Assembly (NCBI GenBank): GCA_036245525.1
Contig: BTPG01000005.1
Span: 182,080,245 to 182,144,244 of the forward strand
DNA: 64,000 nt
Source of the DNA: Semisulcospira habei
Lineage: Eukaryota; Mollusca; Gastropoda; Semisulcospiridae
Direction: 5' to 3'
Shown here: piece by piece, positions 22,786 to 34,330 of the stretch
How positions within the stretch are numbered: position 1 is the stretch's first letter
Layout: each line of letters opens with the position of its first letter
The notes under the pieces: generated by a model
Told to the model about the DNA's origin: nothing
Databases searched by the model: none
What the model saw: the letters and a program-made list of their open reading frames with translations, nothing else
Translations under genes and position numbers: made by a program

Positions 22786-23073
22786 ATGGCGGATGAACCA
22801 GCGAAGAAAAAAAGAAAGTATCATCGACTCGCGCCGACAAAGACAGATTCGGAATTGAAGAGAAGAAAGAGGATGAGAGACAAGATACCCCTAAGTAGAA
22901 CTGGGACAAGGGAATATGGACATGTGGCAACGCGTAAAGCGAGAGCTTGGCTTGACCGCCCTGATAGAATTTGTCCCTTTCCTGCTGAATCAGTAACAAA
23001 TCTACCGGTCTTTGTCGATCTTCCTATAGTTCCGCCAGCGCTAGTGATTTTCAGAATTCATGATCTTCAGTAG
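22786..23073 (+). CDS. Hypothetical small basic protein or first exon
   Basis: The ATG lies in ACAAGATGGCGG, a strong animal start context. The 95-residue frame begins with a lysine-rich patch, KKKRKY at residues 7-12, followed by ELKRRKRMRDK, which could be a nuclear localisation or nucleic-acid-binding segment. The C-terminal third is hydrophobic and proline-rich. I do not recognise the family. The frame could be a genuine first exon, a complete small protein, or part of a mobile element whose ends I cannot see. No matching downstream exon was found by eye in the next 2 kb. Confidence that it is expressed is low. Confidence 0.35.
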   Translation: MADEPAKKKRKYHRLAPTKTDSELKRRKRMRDKIPLSRTGTREYGHVATRKARAWLDRPDRICPFPAESVTNLPVFVDLPIVPPALVIFRIHDLQ

Positions 23074-24236
23074 AATTTATCTCTTACTGATTTAGCAAGA
23101 TTTTTAACTTGTTGTGTAATATAGTTACGAGCTAGTTATCACATTTTATGCTGCAAAGATCTGAAAACTACGGTGTGTGTCAAAGTTGCACATCACTGGT
23201 CGTAACATGTTTTTGTTTTTGCAGGGCTTCATTCACTCGAATTAGAGAGGTAGTGTTTCTGCTGCGATGGTGCATTTGTCGTTTCCAATGATGCTTTCAG
23301 TTACGTAGACGTCGATGTGTGAAATGTGAAATTGACTTCAGTGCAGAAAGTGGGTATAAATACCAATGTTCTGTTTCAAAGATGGAACACGTTGCGTGTT
23401 TCCGAGGGGTAAAGGATCAAAGGTCAGACTAGGTACCGTGGACGCAGGCTTGCTTTGCGAGTCAAACAAGCCATGCCCTCGGTGCACGACGCATCACGAT
23501 CGTTACTAGTAAATACTAAAAGGTCAAGCGGAACCCGCATTGTGATTTTGACAGCATATCGAGTATGGAAGGTTTACTCTACATTCTCGTGGAAAATTAC
23601 ATCAAAGGGATGCCGGAGAACATCAGCACACGTGTACACTGACACGTGTGTACACCGTAACCACACCGATGACCTCGTGACCTTCTCTATTGCGATACAC
23701 TGATAGTCGGCCTGGTTCTGCCTTGTGACGTAGGCTCATAAATATGCATATTAATTCATAAACAAGGCCGATGCAGACGATAAATCCGCGACTCGGATAC
23801 AATAACAATACACCCTCCAAACGATGAATTTCGACATTTGGCATTGCACTTAGATCATAAAGCTCTAAGATAGTACACAAATGGCCCATACACATACTGT
23901 CAGCAGTGTCTGTTGCAGACAGTTTTCTGACCGTGTTGAGATGCTTGATCCTGGGGAATATAACTTTAACACATTCAATGGGTGCTGCATTTGGATACGT
24001 GGCATGAAATCGAGTATCTGGATGTCGCGCGTTTCGAATGTGGTAAAGTCACTAGGATTTCGAAGTGCGCAAATCTTCGCAAGTTAAGCTTTTGTCAGTA
24101 GTGCAAAATGTCTCCCACTTTGAGAAACATCAAAGAAGATGTGACGAAGAGCGCAGTTTGTGTGTGGCCGGCAGACGTGACTGTTTTTTGTTTTGTTTTT
24201 TTCTCTCTCGAAGCAATGTTTGCGTTCAGTCTGTAA
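23074..24236. other. No further gene recognised
   Basis: AT-rich sequence with a short inverted CACGTGT / ACACGTG near 23629-23650. Nothing conserved was recognised. Confidence 0.35.
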
Positions 24237-24470
24237 TTAACCCATTACATTTTAAGGTTGTTGTTTTTTGGGTTTGTTTTGTTTTGTTTTGTTTTCAAAT
24301 TCGCTTATTGTCCTGTGAAGGCTACATTACAGATCAAGAGGCGGATAATCATTTTAATTCAAGGGTGGTGCCAGGATAGCTGGGCGCCTCACGCGCCAAG
24401 CTATTCTGGGACTACCCTCTAACAATTGCAGTCAAATTTATTTCAGTGTGTCAGGATGGAAAGGGTTTAA
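24237..24470. repeat. Family B3 palindromic MITE
   Basis: Bounded by TTAACCCATTACATTTTAAG and GGAAAGGGTTTAA. The subfamily marker GCTTATTGTCCTGTGAAGGC is shared with 34739-34951. The core is TTCAAGGGTGGTGCCAGGAT / CTATTCTGGGACTACCC with imperfect pairing. Confidence 0.8.
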
Positions 24471-24653
24471 GTCGAGGTCTTCTTCAGGCATGTGCAAGCT
24501 TGTTTGAACCGTTCTTGAGAACCGTGTGTTTGCACAGCTCTTATATGGTAGACAAGAGACGCACGCATAAACTATCTCATTGTTTGTTGTTATATAAAAA
24601 AAAAATGTGTTTGTGTTGTGTTTGGGACGAAGAGGAGGGCAGGGGAGGGGGTA

Positions 24654-24921
24654 TGTCCAAAACAGTCGTCAACACTGTTGGCCGGGATGCGTAAATGTTT
24701 TGGGCTAGAGCCTCGAAAACCGATAGCTGACGTTATATAACAAAATGAGATTGCTCGTAGAAAGCGTGTGGGCAGTTGTTTACAGTATGTCCAAAACAGA
24801 CGTCAACAGTCTTGGCCGGCATGCGTAAACGTTTTGGGCTAGAACCTCGCAAACCGATAGCTGACGTTATATAACTAAATGAGAGTTGTTCGTAGAAAGT
24901 GTGTGGGCAGTTGCTTACAGC
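24654..24921. repeat. 134-bp tandem duplication
   Basis: Two direct copies start at 24654 and 24788 (TGTCCAAAACAG, TTTTGGGCTAGA, ACCGATAGCTGACGTTATAT) and differ at scattered sites. Confidence 0.9.
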
Positions 24922-25130
24922 GTGTGGGCCTGACCAGCAATAATATTAAGCGGCCATCTTCGGCCGTGCGTTCTCGTTAGCACCTCGGCTTATTAGACAG
25001 CGACGATGGACATACGGGCAATGTCAGTAGCCGCCACTTGAGCATAACGCGCACGTGTGTGTGTGTGGAAAACAAATTCCTAGTGAGGCAGGTGAGCTTG
25101 TTGTTTTGCTGCTACTGTTGCTGTTGTTGC

Positions 25131-25341
25131 TTAACCCGTTCAGTGCCAGGGACACGCAGACTGTGTTTCTGCAATCTTCGTTGATTCTAGGTGTCCGATC
25201 AACATGAATTCAACGTGGTGTCAGCAAGAGGTATAGATCCTCATGAGCCCCCGCAAATGCGGGGGCTCATGAGGATCTATACCTCTTGCAGTTGGCTGGT
25301 GTTCAAAGTTGTTGTTGTTTTTTCTCCGTGGAACGGGTTAA
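25131..25341. repeat. Family A element, complete with TTAA ends
   Basis: TTAACCCGTTCAGTGCC to GAACGGGTTAA defines the whole unit. The central hairpin at 25221-25292 pairs GCAAGAGGTATAGATCCTCA with TGAGGATCTATACCTCTTGC perfectly over more than 30 bp. This copy best shows the extent of family A: terminal repeat, about 80 bp of left flank, the hairpin, and a right flank ending GTTGGCTGGTGTTC. Confidence 0.9.
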
Positions 25342-25495
25342 TTACAAAGTTGAACACATTTAACATTGAAGTATTGTGAGTTGTCTGAAGAATATGTGAC
25401 AGTTCAGGCCGAGAACAGGAGTAATATCGGCCCTTGTTCAGTTAGTTCAATATCGGCGGAAGATTGGTTGGGGCTTGCCCCCCCCCCCCCCTTCC

Positions 25496-25801
<306 letters not shown>

Positions 25802-25944
25802 ACACTCACACAACACACACACACGCACGGTTATACTTTCTTCATTCCTTCAAGTCACTGATAGCTGACGCAGATCGTGTTCTTAAAATCCTTGTGACTC
25901 AGTTCAACGTGACCTATCCAGACCCATCTAAGGAACATGGATGC

Positions 25945-26035
25945 AAATGTGTTTTCATCAAGAGGCATAGATCTTCATGAGCCCCCGCTGTCGCGGGGGC
26001 TCATGAGGATCCGCTATACCTCTTGCAGTTGGGTT
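25945..26035. repeat. Family A hairpin
   Basis: AAGAGGCATAGATCTTCATG with CCCCCGCTGTCGCGGGGG centre; the right arm has an extra CG (GATCCGCTATACCTCTTGC). Confidence 0.85.
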
Positions 26036-26111
26036 CATTTCTCGCCCGGTGTCGAAGAGGCAACATTACGAGTGTTGGCATGACACGCCGGCGTCTTACT
26101 GCGTCGCAACG

Positions 26112-26781
26112 TTGGTTGGTTAATCCAGACCAAAAAGGTGACTGCCAAGCGTGTAATATGCAAAGAAGTACCCAACAGAGAAAGAAACACGCTTAGAAAA
26201 GACGGGTACAACACAATTTATTAATATTTCGGGTAAATACCCTTTGTCAAAATAGACAAACAAACAGAGAGATTAGCCGCTACTTATCTTCATTGGCAGA
26301 AGGAATGTGGCCACATTCCTTCTGCCAATGAAGATAAGTAGCGGCTAATCTCTCTGTTTGTTTGTTTGTCTATTTTGACAAAGGGTATTTACCCGAAATA
26401 TTAATAAATTGTGTTGTACCCGTCTTTTTTAAGCGTGTTTCTTTCTCCGTTGGGTACTTCGTTGGTTGGTTAGTTCGGGTTTAACGTCAACATCACCGAG
26501 GTGATCAGGGACGGCCCTAACGGGCGGGTTATGGGGAACAGGGAAATCTATTGCCTACGGAGTACGACCTGAACACTGATCAACTCAGACGCACTCCAAC
26601 TGTGCCACTTTGATTTACCAGGACCTTTCAACGGACATGCTTTTGAACAAATCCATTTTTTTCCCCCTGGATTGTGAGTCCAGCTACCGGGGCCGGGACG
26701 GGATTCGAACCCACGACCCGGCGATTCCCTTCGCTCTCCTGCTCCGACGTTTAACCGCCTGAGCTATTTCGGACTCTCGCC
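26112..26781 (-). mobile_element. tRNA-derived SINE, interrupted by family E
   Basis: On the minus strand the unit starts near 26781 with a tRNA-like head: an A-box region AGCTCAGGCGGTTAAA and B box GGTTCGAATCC (near 26700-26712). The body includes CCGGTAGCTGGACTCACAAT and CCGTTGAAAGGTCCTGG, and the 3' end is GACGTTAAACCCGAAC with a (CCAA)n tail. The 9-bp target GTCGCAACG flanks the composite at 26103-26111 and 26782-26790. The tail is split by a family E palindrome (26122-26459). A second copy lies at 41610-41893. It is a SINE, not a functional tRNA gene. Confidence 0.85.
26122..26459. repeat. Family E long palindrome, nearly perfect
   Basis: The left arm from GAAGTACCCAACAGAG to GGCAGAAGGAATGTGG is followed directly by its complement CCACATTCCTTCTGCC to GTTGGGTACTTC, giving arms of about 145 bp with no spacer and few mismatches. 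The left side extends about 40 bp further (ATCCAGACCAAAAAGGTGAC), while the right does not. It lies inside the (CCAA)n tail of a SINE. Confidence 0.92.
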
Positions 26782-27130
26782 GTCGCAACGTCAGCGAAGT
26801 AGGCCTATTATTTTAGTTACAAACAAAACCACGCAGCACGGCGAGTGAGACCTCAAGCAGTAGACACGGAACTGATGAGACAGAAAGAAACCGAATATGC
26901 CAGAGCATGCGTTTCAAATTACCGCCCAGACAAAATACCCCGGAAAACAATGTACCCGTAATATGCCTCTCTCGCGACTGCCGCGGCCAACTGAGTGTGA
27001 AATTAACCCTATTAGTTGTGCTTGCAGTCACGGTACAGTGTTAACACCATCACTGCCGGCAGTCGAGGCGGGCTGTGTTTGTAAAATTCATTTTTTTAAA
27101 CTTGAAGGAACGTGGATCCAAAGTGTTTTT

Positions 27131-27205
27131 AGCAGGAGGCATAGATCCTCACGAGCGCCCGCAACTGCGGCGGCTCATGAGGTAACTGAGCCTCTTGCAA
27201 TAGGG
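27131..27205. repeat. Family A hairpin, altered right arm
   Basis: CAGGAGGCATAGATCCTCAC pairs only partly with GCTCATGAGGTAACTGAGCC; the right arm carries GTAACTGAG instead of ATCTATG. The same variant recurs at 27503-27547, implying a subfamily or local duplication. Confidence 0.75.
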
Positions 27206-27502
27206 CTCGGGAAGTTCCCCGCGTTGCCTAGCATCGTCGGCGCATCAGCCGCCATCTTATGAGGATACAACAGTCATCAGATAGCAGCGAAATAGTGTTT
27301 CAACACGTTTTTCTTCATGTTTCTTCCTTTTTGGAAACAAACAAAAACAGATTCTGGCGACCGGTTTCCTACAGTGATGACAAGAATTGCTGTTATTGCT
27401 TACATTCCTGACATTACAAAAACAGCGATTTCTCTATGAGCGCTTTTAGTCCCGTATCCTCACAAGATGGCCGCCACGACAGGCGTGATGACGTCAGCTT
27501 CC

Positions 27503-27547
27503 CGAGCCCAATTGCGGGAGCTCATGAGGTAACTGAGCCTCTTGCAA
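27503..27547. repeat. Family A half-hairpin, GTAACTGAG variant
   Basis: CAATTGCGGGAGCTCATGAG followed by GTAACTGAGCCTCTTGC; the left arm is missing. The right-arm variant is shared with 27131-27205. Confidence 0.7.
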
Positions 27548-28182
27548 TTGGATCATGTTTGCTTTTTTTTTTTCGGTTGTGGAGGGTTAACCCCTGTTCT
27601 GCATGCGGTACTGCGTTAACCACTTTGTGTATTGCAGCCACCAGTACTGTTTGCAGCACAGTCGGTACTTGCTCGTCCAAGCGGGTTTTAAGTGAACCAC
27701 TGGTGTCGGTGTAGCAACGGTCCCTCACCCTCACTGCTATCTCTTGGAGATCGTCCATGGTCAATGCATCCTGACATTTTATATTCTATCATTATCATTA
27801 TAGCTGTCATGGTCCGACACATCTTTCGTGAGGTAGTGCCGGAGACATGGAAATAATTATTCCTCGGTTACTGCTGGAGGAATAACAGGTTATGAAATAA
27901 TCTGTTTGATCGTGGATGTGAACAAGTGAACGTGTGGATGTGAAAGAGTTAACGGGTGAAGGTTAAAGGGTTGAATCAGTGAATGCTTGAAAGAACGATC
28001 ATTGAACGCGATTATTTAGACGCGCGGTTTGGAATTACTGAATACGAGAAGGCTCTGGAATTAACATTCTGTTTGCCATTTACCTTTTATTTATAAAAAA
28101 AATTAAAAAAAAAAAAAAAAAAAACAGACTTTGCCGTAAACTTTGACGTGTGTGTGTGTAAAGGAAAGTGGGAAAGTGGGAG

Positions 28183-28257
<75 letters not shown>

Positions 28258-28266
28258 AACTTTATT

Positions 28267-28349
<83 letters not shown>

Positions 28350-28437
28350 CGAGTGCCCGAACGAAACTTTATTTTCCAAGGATTGAGATATTAGGCGCGC
28401 AGGCCTTTCTTACAATCTGTCCTTGCTAAGCTACTTT

Positions 28438-28515
<78 letters not shown>
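28183..28515. repeat. Three (GA)n runs separated by LINE 3'-end pieces
   Basis: GA runs occupy about 28183-28255, 28274-28343 and 28442-28515. Between them are GATGAAACTTTATTTTTTAA and, at about 28345-28440, GAACGAAACTTTATTTTCCA and AGGCGCGCAGGCC. These are the reverse complement of the LINE 3' end at 17600-17665, so the GA runs sit where the retroelement tails would be. Confidence 0.75.
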
Positions 28516-28518
<3 letters not shown>

Positions 28519-28576
28519 TGCAAAAGTGTATCATCTGGACTACCGAAGCTAGAGAAAAAAATATAAAGAGTGAAGC

Positions 28577-28792
28577 TTAACCCATATAACCTCACGGCCC
28601 CATTTCCCAAACATTTTAGGCGTTACCTAACGACTATGTACCAGTCGCAGGAGATGGATCAATCATGATAATTCAAGGGTAGTGCCAGGTGAGCTTGGCG
28701 CCTTTCAGGCGCCAAGCTCACCTGGCACTGCCCTTAAACTATCATGATCAATCCATCGCCTGCTGCAGGACGTTGAGGCTAAATGTGGTTAA
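28577..28792. repeat. Family B palindromic MITE
   Basis: TTAACCCATATAACC to GTGGTTAA. The core is GCCAGGTGAGCTTGGCGCC / GGCGCCAAGCTCACCTGGC; the GGTGAGC / GCTCACC variant is mirrored on both arms. Confidence 0.9.
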
Positions 28793-28912
28793 CAGAAAAG
28801 CACACTATGACGACCTCCAGAATGAATATGCAAACAAATGTAGAGTCTTACTAAAGGCGTCCCATATTTTCTTTTTCCTTTTAATAAGCTACTACTTGTT
28901 AGCTCTATAAAA

Positions 28913-29023
<111 letters not shown>

Positions 29024-29450
29024 ACGCCCCAAAACAGCTAGGCCCGGTGTTTATTGGTTCATTTTCCTTGTCCTGTCGTGTCAGCCCCCTCCCCTCTCAC
29101 TCACCCCCACCCCCTACTTTCCCTTCACCTCCGCCTTACCCCATCACCTATAATGGTGGACAAATGACGTCTAACGGCGTCTTCTCTGTCCTACCCCTTC
29201 CCGCCCAGCGGCCTGCCCCCGTCCTTGGCCACACACTATATTTAGAGTGCGTTGTGTCAAGTCGTCAGTATAGGTGTCTACGGGTGTAACGGGGTTGTTG
29301 TAACCCACCTTAGCTACCAAGGGGATGATGACATGTTTTGCCCCCCACCCCTTCCTTCCCGCTGCCCCCCCCCCTTCCCCCCCCCCCCCCACCTCCTCCC
29401 GCCCATCCCCGCACACACACAGTGAGCGGGAAAGATTGAACAGCACCCAA

Positions 29451-29945
29451 CCGCAAGAGGTATAGATCCTCATGAGCCCCCCGCAATAGCGCCTAGAGCC
29501 CACTGCTCCTGGGAATTTATGCGATATAAATGCTCTGTGTTATTATTACTTGATTATTAAAAGCACTTTTACCATTCGCTGCCGAGAAAATATGAACACC
29601 ACCCAACTGCAAGAGGTATAGATCCTCATGAGCCCCCGCAACTGCGGGGGCCCATGAGGATCTATGCCTCTTTGCTAAAATCACTTTGTATTTAAAACCA
29701 TTCGCTGCCAAAAACATGTGAACTCCACCCAACTGCAAGAGGTATAGATCCTCATGCGCCCCCGCAGTTGCGGGGGCTCATGAGGATCTATTACTTTTTT
29801 TTTCTCTAAAATCACTTTGTTTATTTAAAACCATTCGCTGCCGAGAACATTTGAACTCCACTCAACTGCAAGAGGTATAGATCCTCATGCGACCTCGCAA
29901 CTGCGGGTGACCTCATGAGGATTTATGTCTCTGGCTGAACCACCT
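29451..29945. repeat. Cluster of family A copies, partly in tandem
   Basis: Hairpins lie at about 29451-29500 (right arm lost), 29608-29674, 29735-29798 and 29868-29935. The last three are tandem copies of the whole unit with flanks: ACCATTCGCTGCC recurs at 29571, 29697 and 29830 (periods 126 and 133 bp). Each has its own decay, for example loss of GCCTCTTG in the second. Confidence 0.85.
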
Positions 29946-30030
29946 TGTATCCATGCTTCTTTGGCGTCTGGGGATGTTCGACGCCGCTGAGTGTACAGTG
30001 ATTTCGAAAACACAATTAGTGCGTGAAAGG

Positions 30031-30032
<2 letters not shown>

Positions 30033-30062
<30 letters not shown>
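30033..30062. repeat. (CA)n microsatellite
   Basis: A short CA run followed by a T-run. Confidence 0.95.
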
Positions 30063-30064
<2 letters not shown>

Positions 30065-30149
30065 CCTTTTTTTTTTTTTTACCTTTCATTGCCTTGTGTG
30101 TACCTGTCCATTAGCTGCCGTTCAGCGCCGAGAAAATGTGAACACCACC

Positions 30150-30222
30150 CAACATCAATAGGCATAGACCCTCATGTGCCCCCGCAGTTGCGGGGGCTCA
30201 TGAGGATCTATGCCTCTTGCTA
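30150..30222. repeat. Family A hairpin
   Basis: CAATAGGCATAGACCCTCAT pairs with ATGAGGATCTATGCCTCTTG around CCCCCGCAGTTGCGGGGG. Confidence 0.85.
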
Positions 30223-30307
30223 ACACCACTTTGAATCCATGTACTCTGGGACAGCTACGGTTTTCGTTCTTTGTGTGCGGAATTAAGGAAGATTGCAGAA
30301 ACACACT

Positions 30308-30422
30308 CAGCCTCATCTGGCGGTGGACAGGTGATCGCCGTGTTTGCAGCCTCATCTGGCGGTGGACAGGTTATCGCCGTGTTTGCAGCCTCATCTGGCG
30401 GTGGACAGGTGATCGCCGTTTC
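30308..30422. repeat. 39-bp tandem repeat, three units
   Basis: Units starting at 30308, 30347 and 30386 contain CAGCCTCATCTGGCGGTGGA and CAGGTGATCGCCGT. Confidence 0.93.
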
Positions 30423-31108
30423 GAATACGGTCAGTGCGTGATAGGGCCTTCGCTTCAGTTGAATTTTCCTGTCGTTGATATTATCTAACTTATCCAATTA
30501 TTCAGTATCACAGAACAATTATTTATATTTCTTTTTATTCTTAGCCCCCGAAATTATTGATTTATTTGCATATTTTTGTTTAGAGGTTTGACTGAATGAA
30601 GATTAGTGGGGGCGGGGGGGGGGGGGGGGGGGGGGGGGTTTGTACCGAGAAATGTAATTGGCCAAAGATTTATTTGGGGGAGAACGCTTTGCTCAGCGAG
30701 TAACGTTGTCATCGTAACATGTAATAAGGGAGTCTGCTTATCACATGTTACCTTGGGGACTCCCGTTGTCTTGAGAACGGGACGACCAGGGGGAAAATCG
30801 AATAGAGCCAGGCATTTGAGAAAAAGTGTAGAGAGACAGTAAGAAGACAATGCGAACTGTTAATTTGTATTGCCTTTAGCAGGTCGCTTTAAACAGGATA
30901 TATTGCAAACCATTAACCCTTTACTGCCCGATAATGTCGTCTTGATTTACTGCCTGCCTTCTCGGTTAGATAAGGTGTCTTCGGCGCAAGGATTTGAAAT
31001 ATAATTTATTCTCAGTTTGATGCAGATCATGCAATCGCTGTAAATGTAAAGTCAAAGTGTGTAGCAGATCACTAGTCGTCCAAGGAACTTGTACACAAAG
31101 TGGTTTCA

Positions 31109-31179
31109 GCAAGAGGCATAGATCCTCATGAGCCCCCGCGACAGCGGGGGCTCATGAGGATCTATGCCTCTTGCAGTTG
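31109..31179. repeat. Family A hairpin
   Basis: GCAAGAGGCATAGATCCTCA and TGAGGATCTATGCCTCTTGC pair perfectly around CCCCCGCGACAGCGGGGG. The outer left flank begins TTAACCCTTTACTGCCCG near 30913. Confidence 0.9.
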
Positions 31180-31419
31180 GGTAGTGTTCACATTTTCACG
31201 GCAATAAACGGTTTGAATGCGTCCATCATGTTCGACCCTGTACAAAGGTCTCCTGTCAGATGCCTGTGTGTTATGTGGATGGGGTTGAGAGACGTGTCAC
31301 ATGGTGTCGCCTGCTGAGGGTCGCCGGCCTGAATACCTCGTACACAACCCGCCATTCTGTTACTGCAGCCCACGGACACGTTCACGTTTCTCAGTGCAGC
31401 CAGGGCCGCGTCAGAGTTG

Positions 31420-31575
31420 TGTGAGATGTAACCGTGTACGAGTTTTGTTTCCAAACCCAGCGCTGTGTTAGCAAGAGTTTTGTGCGATGCGCTTCGTGAA
31501 ACAGGTAGGGGGTCAAGGTCGATCTGTCTCCAGTTGTGTGTGAACTTATGACTGTGCTCTTTCTCTCTCTCTCTA
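31420..31575 (+). repeat. Dispersed repeat R1, copy 2
   Basis: GAGATGTAACCGTGTACGAG, GTTTCCAAACCCAGCGCTGT and CAAGAGTTTTGTGCGATGCG match 17940-18090; both end in TC repeat. Confidence 0.7.
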
Positions 31576-31737
31576 GTAATAGTATGTTCGGCTCCCATCT
31601 ACTATTATTCGTATAGTCAGCGACGAGTTTCCCATCACCTCACAATCTTCTACTGTTGCTGCAGATTATGTAATAGTTTGACTGTCTGCATTTACATGTC
31701 AGGTTGGTTTTATTTCTTCATCTGCTTGTGCATACCA

Positions 31738-31871
<134 letters not shown>

Positions 31872-31974
31872 GGGGGGGGGGAGGGGGGGGGGTCTTTTTA
31901 CTTATATATGTTTTATCTTTTGCTGTATCGTCTGATGTATAATTATATGTGTAGAGTAGCAGGACAGTTTGGAA

Positions 31975-32043
31975 GATAGGCATTGCTATGCCTAAAACTT
32001 TTATCCTGATTAAAAACGTTTCATCATCATCATCATCTCTCTC
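31975..32043 (+). repeat. Retroelement-like 3' end with (CAT)n tail
   Basis: GGCATTGCTATGCCTAAAAC followed by a (CATCAT)n tail and a short TC run; no coding part is left. Confidence 0.4.
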
Positions 32044-32253
32044 GGGTGCGTGTGTTCCACTCCATCTTACCTTAGCAGATTGAGACAGGCGAGTTTCGCG
32101 GTTTTCTGCACACACACCTGATTACCAGCATATTTCTGACAAACAACAAACACAGGTGTATATGCAAACAGTCTCAGAGCAGGACTAGAGACTGACGCAC
32201 TTTTCTGCATGGATCCATGAGCATCTGTGCCTGTTCAAGATGGATGCAACCGC

Positions 32254-32327
32254 GTCTAGCAAGAGGCATAGATCCTCATGAGCCCCTGCAAGGCAGGGGC
32301 TCATGAGGATCTATGCCTCTTGCTGCT
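32254..32327. repeat. Family A hairpin
   Basis: The perfect stem GCAAGAGGCATAGATCCTCA / TGAGGATCTATGCCTCTTGC with centre CCCCTGCAAGGCAGGGG. The CCCCTGC / GCAGGGG variant is on both arms. Confidence 0.92.
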
Positions 32328-33150
32328 GGGCGTGTTCGTGATGTACACGGCAGAAGCTCAGTCGCACGCAGCGAGGTGAAAGTATAGACGAGACAACATC
32401 AACGACACGATGCTGTAAGCAGTTTTCACCGGTTCAGATGGTTGAAGCCACCGTGGTGGCATTATCGCTCACTCAGCCGTCGGGGAAAGGTGTAGTTGCA
32501 GTTGTAGTAGATATAGTAGCCGTAGGTCTGGTGCACGGGCGCCTTACGACCCGCGTCAGGCTGTCTCTTCTTCCTTACGAGTCGGTGTCAGTGGAAAACA
32601 ACTGAATGTGAGGCGTGGTTTCATACCTGTTACCGTCACTAAATTTTACACTCCAGCTTACTGTGTTGGGAAAAAAGATACTATTTTATTGTGGCGAGTT
32701 ACCTTTGTAATCTTACCTTGAAAGGTGATATTCTATTGTGGAAAGTTAGCTTTATGTTTAGTTGAAAGAGAAGACAGGCTTACGCGTCTCATCAAAGTAG
32801 GTGTAAAAGGCATTATTTTCCTATAACTGTTTCTGAGTTTTACTACAGTGATTGTGTAAAGAGTGGACTACTAATGCAGCAAATAATGAAACACCGTGTG
32901 AGCTGAAAACACCTGCTTTGTAGTCTACGCTTTAAATTAATTGAAGTCGATGAATAACTTACTTTCGTTTCTGTTTCTTACCGGTGCTACCCGATCGTGA
33001 AAAAGAGTCAATTTCTGTAAGTCCTTGTAGGTCAGTTTCCTGAAATAAATGCTGATAGTTCACTTCAAAGCACAAGTTATCAATAGCATTGAGCCCTAAG
33101 GGCGCCACTCCTAAATTTGGGAGCTGTCCTCCAAAGCTACATTAATTACC
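32328..33150. other. No gene recognised
   Basis: Only a small internal duplication is seen (TATTTTATTGTGGCGAGTTA and TATTCTATTGTGGAAAGTTA, near 32680 and 32730). No conserved motif was noted. Confidence 0.4.
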
Positions 33151-33154
33151 GCTC

Positions 33155-33420
33155 AGGAGACCATGATAGTTTAAGGGTGATAACACATAGTTTGCCGCTT
33201 AGATGTGCACAGATAGACCATGATACCTTAAGGCTGATACCAGAAACACAGATGGACCATGGCAGTTTAAGAGTGGTGCTCTTCTAGAAAGAAAACAAAA
33301 CAAACACGTTACAGTTCAAGGGACCGGTTGACTATGATAGTTCAAGGGTGCCTACAGGCACCAAGCTATTCTGGCACCACCCTTCAACTATCGTGGTCGA
33401 TTCATCTCCTGGTGCAGTGT
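33155..33420. repeat. Family B element with repeated left arms
   Basis: CCATGATAGTTTAAGGGTGA, CCATGATACCTTAAGGCTGA, CCATGGCAGTTTAAGAGTGG and CTATGATAGTTCAAGGGTG follow one another in direct orientation before a single right arm (AAGCTATTCTGGCACCACCC). Four left arms for one right arm indicate old arm multiplication. Confidence 0.7.
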
Positions 33421-33715
33421 GTGATCAATCTCGTGTTGTAATGTCTTAGTGCGATGTGCCCTTTGACGCATGTCTATTTTCGCTTGTTGCTTTGTCACAT
33501 GAGTCAGTGTTTGTGTAGTCAGGGTGCAGTGTTTTTTTTCGAGTGGATTTTACCGGTCTCAACCGTGGTGTTCTTTGCGGATGTTAACGCCACACGAAAA
33601 CTGACTGTGTCTTGCTCCAATTAGGATTTTCCTCTTGACTTTTCGGGCGGAATACTAAAACGCACGCGTGTCGAAAGCCGGTAAGTGGTCTTTGTGTGAA
33701 AAGATTATCTGCTGC

Positions 33716-33929
33716 TTAACCCATTCAGCCCTGACGCACTACAGCAGGAGATGGGTCGACCATGATAATTCAAGGGTAGTGCCAGATTAGCTTGGCGCCG
33801 AGAGGCGCCAAGCTAATATGGCACTGCCCTTGAATTATTATGTCGATCCATCTCCTGCAACTGGTGCACAGTTATTAGATGACGCCTCCAAAATTTGGGA
33901 AATACGGCCGTCGGGCTAAAATAAGTTAA
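33716..33929. repeat. Family B palindromic MITE
   Basis: TTAACCCATTCAGCCCTGAC to GCTAAAATAAGTTAA; core GATTAGCTTGGCGCC / GGCGCCAAGCTAATA. Confidence 0.9.
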
Positions 33930-34194
33930 ATACCTCATCAGGATGGCAAGAAGAGGAAGGGGTGGGAGGGGGGCGTGGGAGGTAAGAAAGTGGGTAGGAT
34001 ATTGCTTTACTTTTGTGTTTGCCGTTTTTTCACGTGTTTTGACTGAAAGTGAATATTGTAGCATACCAGTCGACACATCAGAATTTATTTTCTTTTCCTG
34101 TGATCGTTATCTGTGCTAAGCCGGTGTGTGTGCTGGTCTGTGGACATTACGGCAGTTATAGGTTCATAATTAGAGACCCAGCACATGTGTAGTA

Positions 34195-34195
<1 letters not shown>

Positions 34196-34273
<78 letters not shown>
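34196..34273. repeat. (CA)n microsatellite
   Basis: About 76 bp of CA repeat. Confidence 0.97.
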
Positions 34274-34274
34274 G

Positions 34275-34330
34275 ATCGCCGCCGTGAGATGGCCTGAGTC
34301 GCCTGCTGGGCGTTAAACCTCAATAACTAC
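34275..34330 (+). repeat. SINE/LINE 3'-end fragment
   Basis: GAGATGGCCTGAGTCGCCTG and CTGGGCGTTAAACCTCAATA match, inverted, GGGTTTAACGCCGAGCAGGC and GACTAAGGCCATCTC at about 39555-39600. Endings of the type GGCGTTAAAC are usual for animal SINE and LINE tails. Confidence 0.6.

Noticed and set aside
31188..31598. 136-codon minus-strand frame
   Set aside because: More than a third lies in dispersed repeat R1 and a TC run; no conserved domain.
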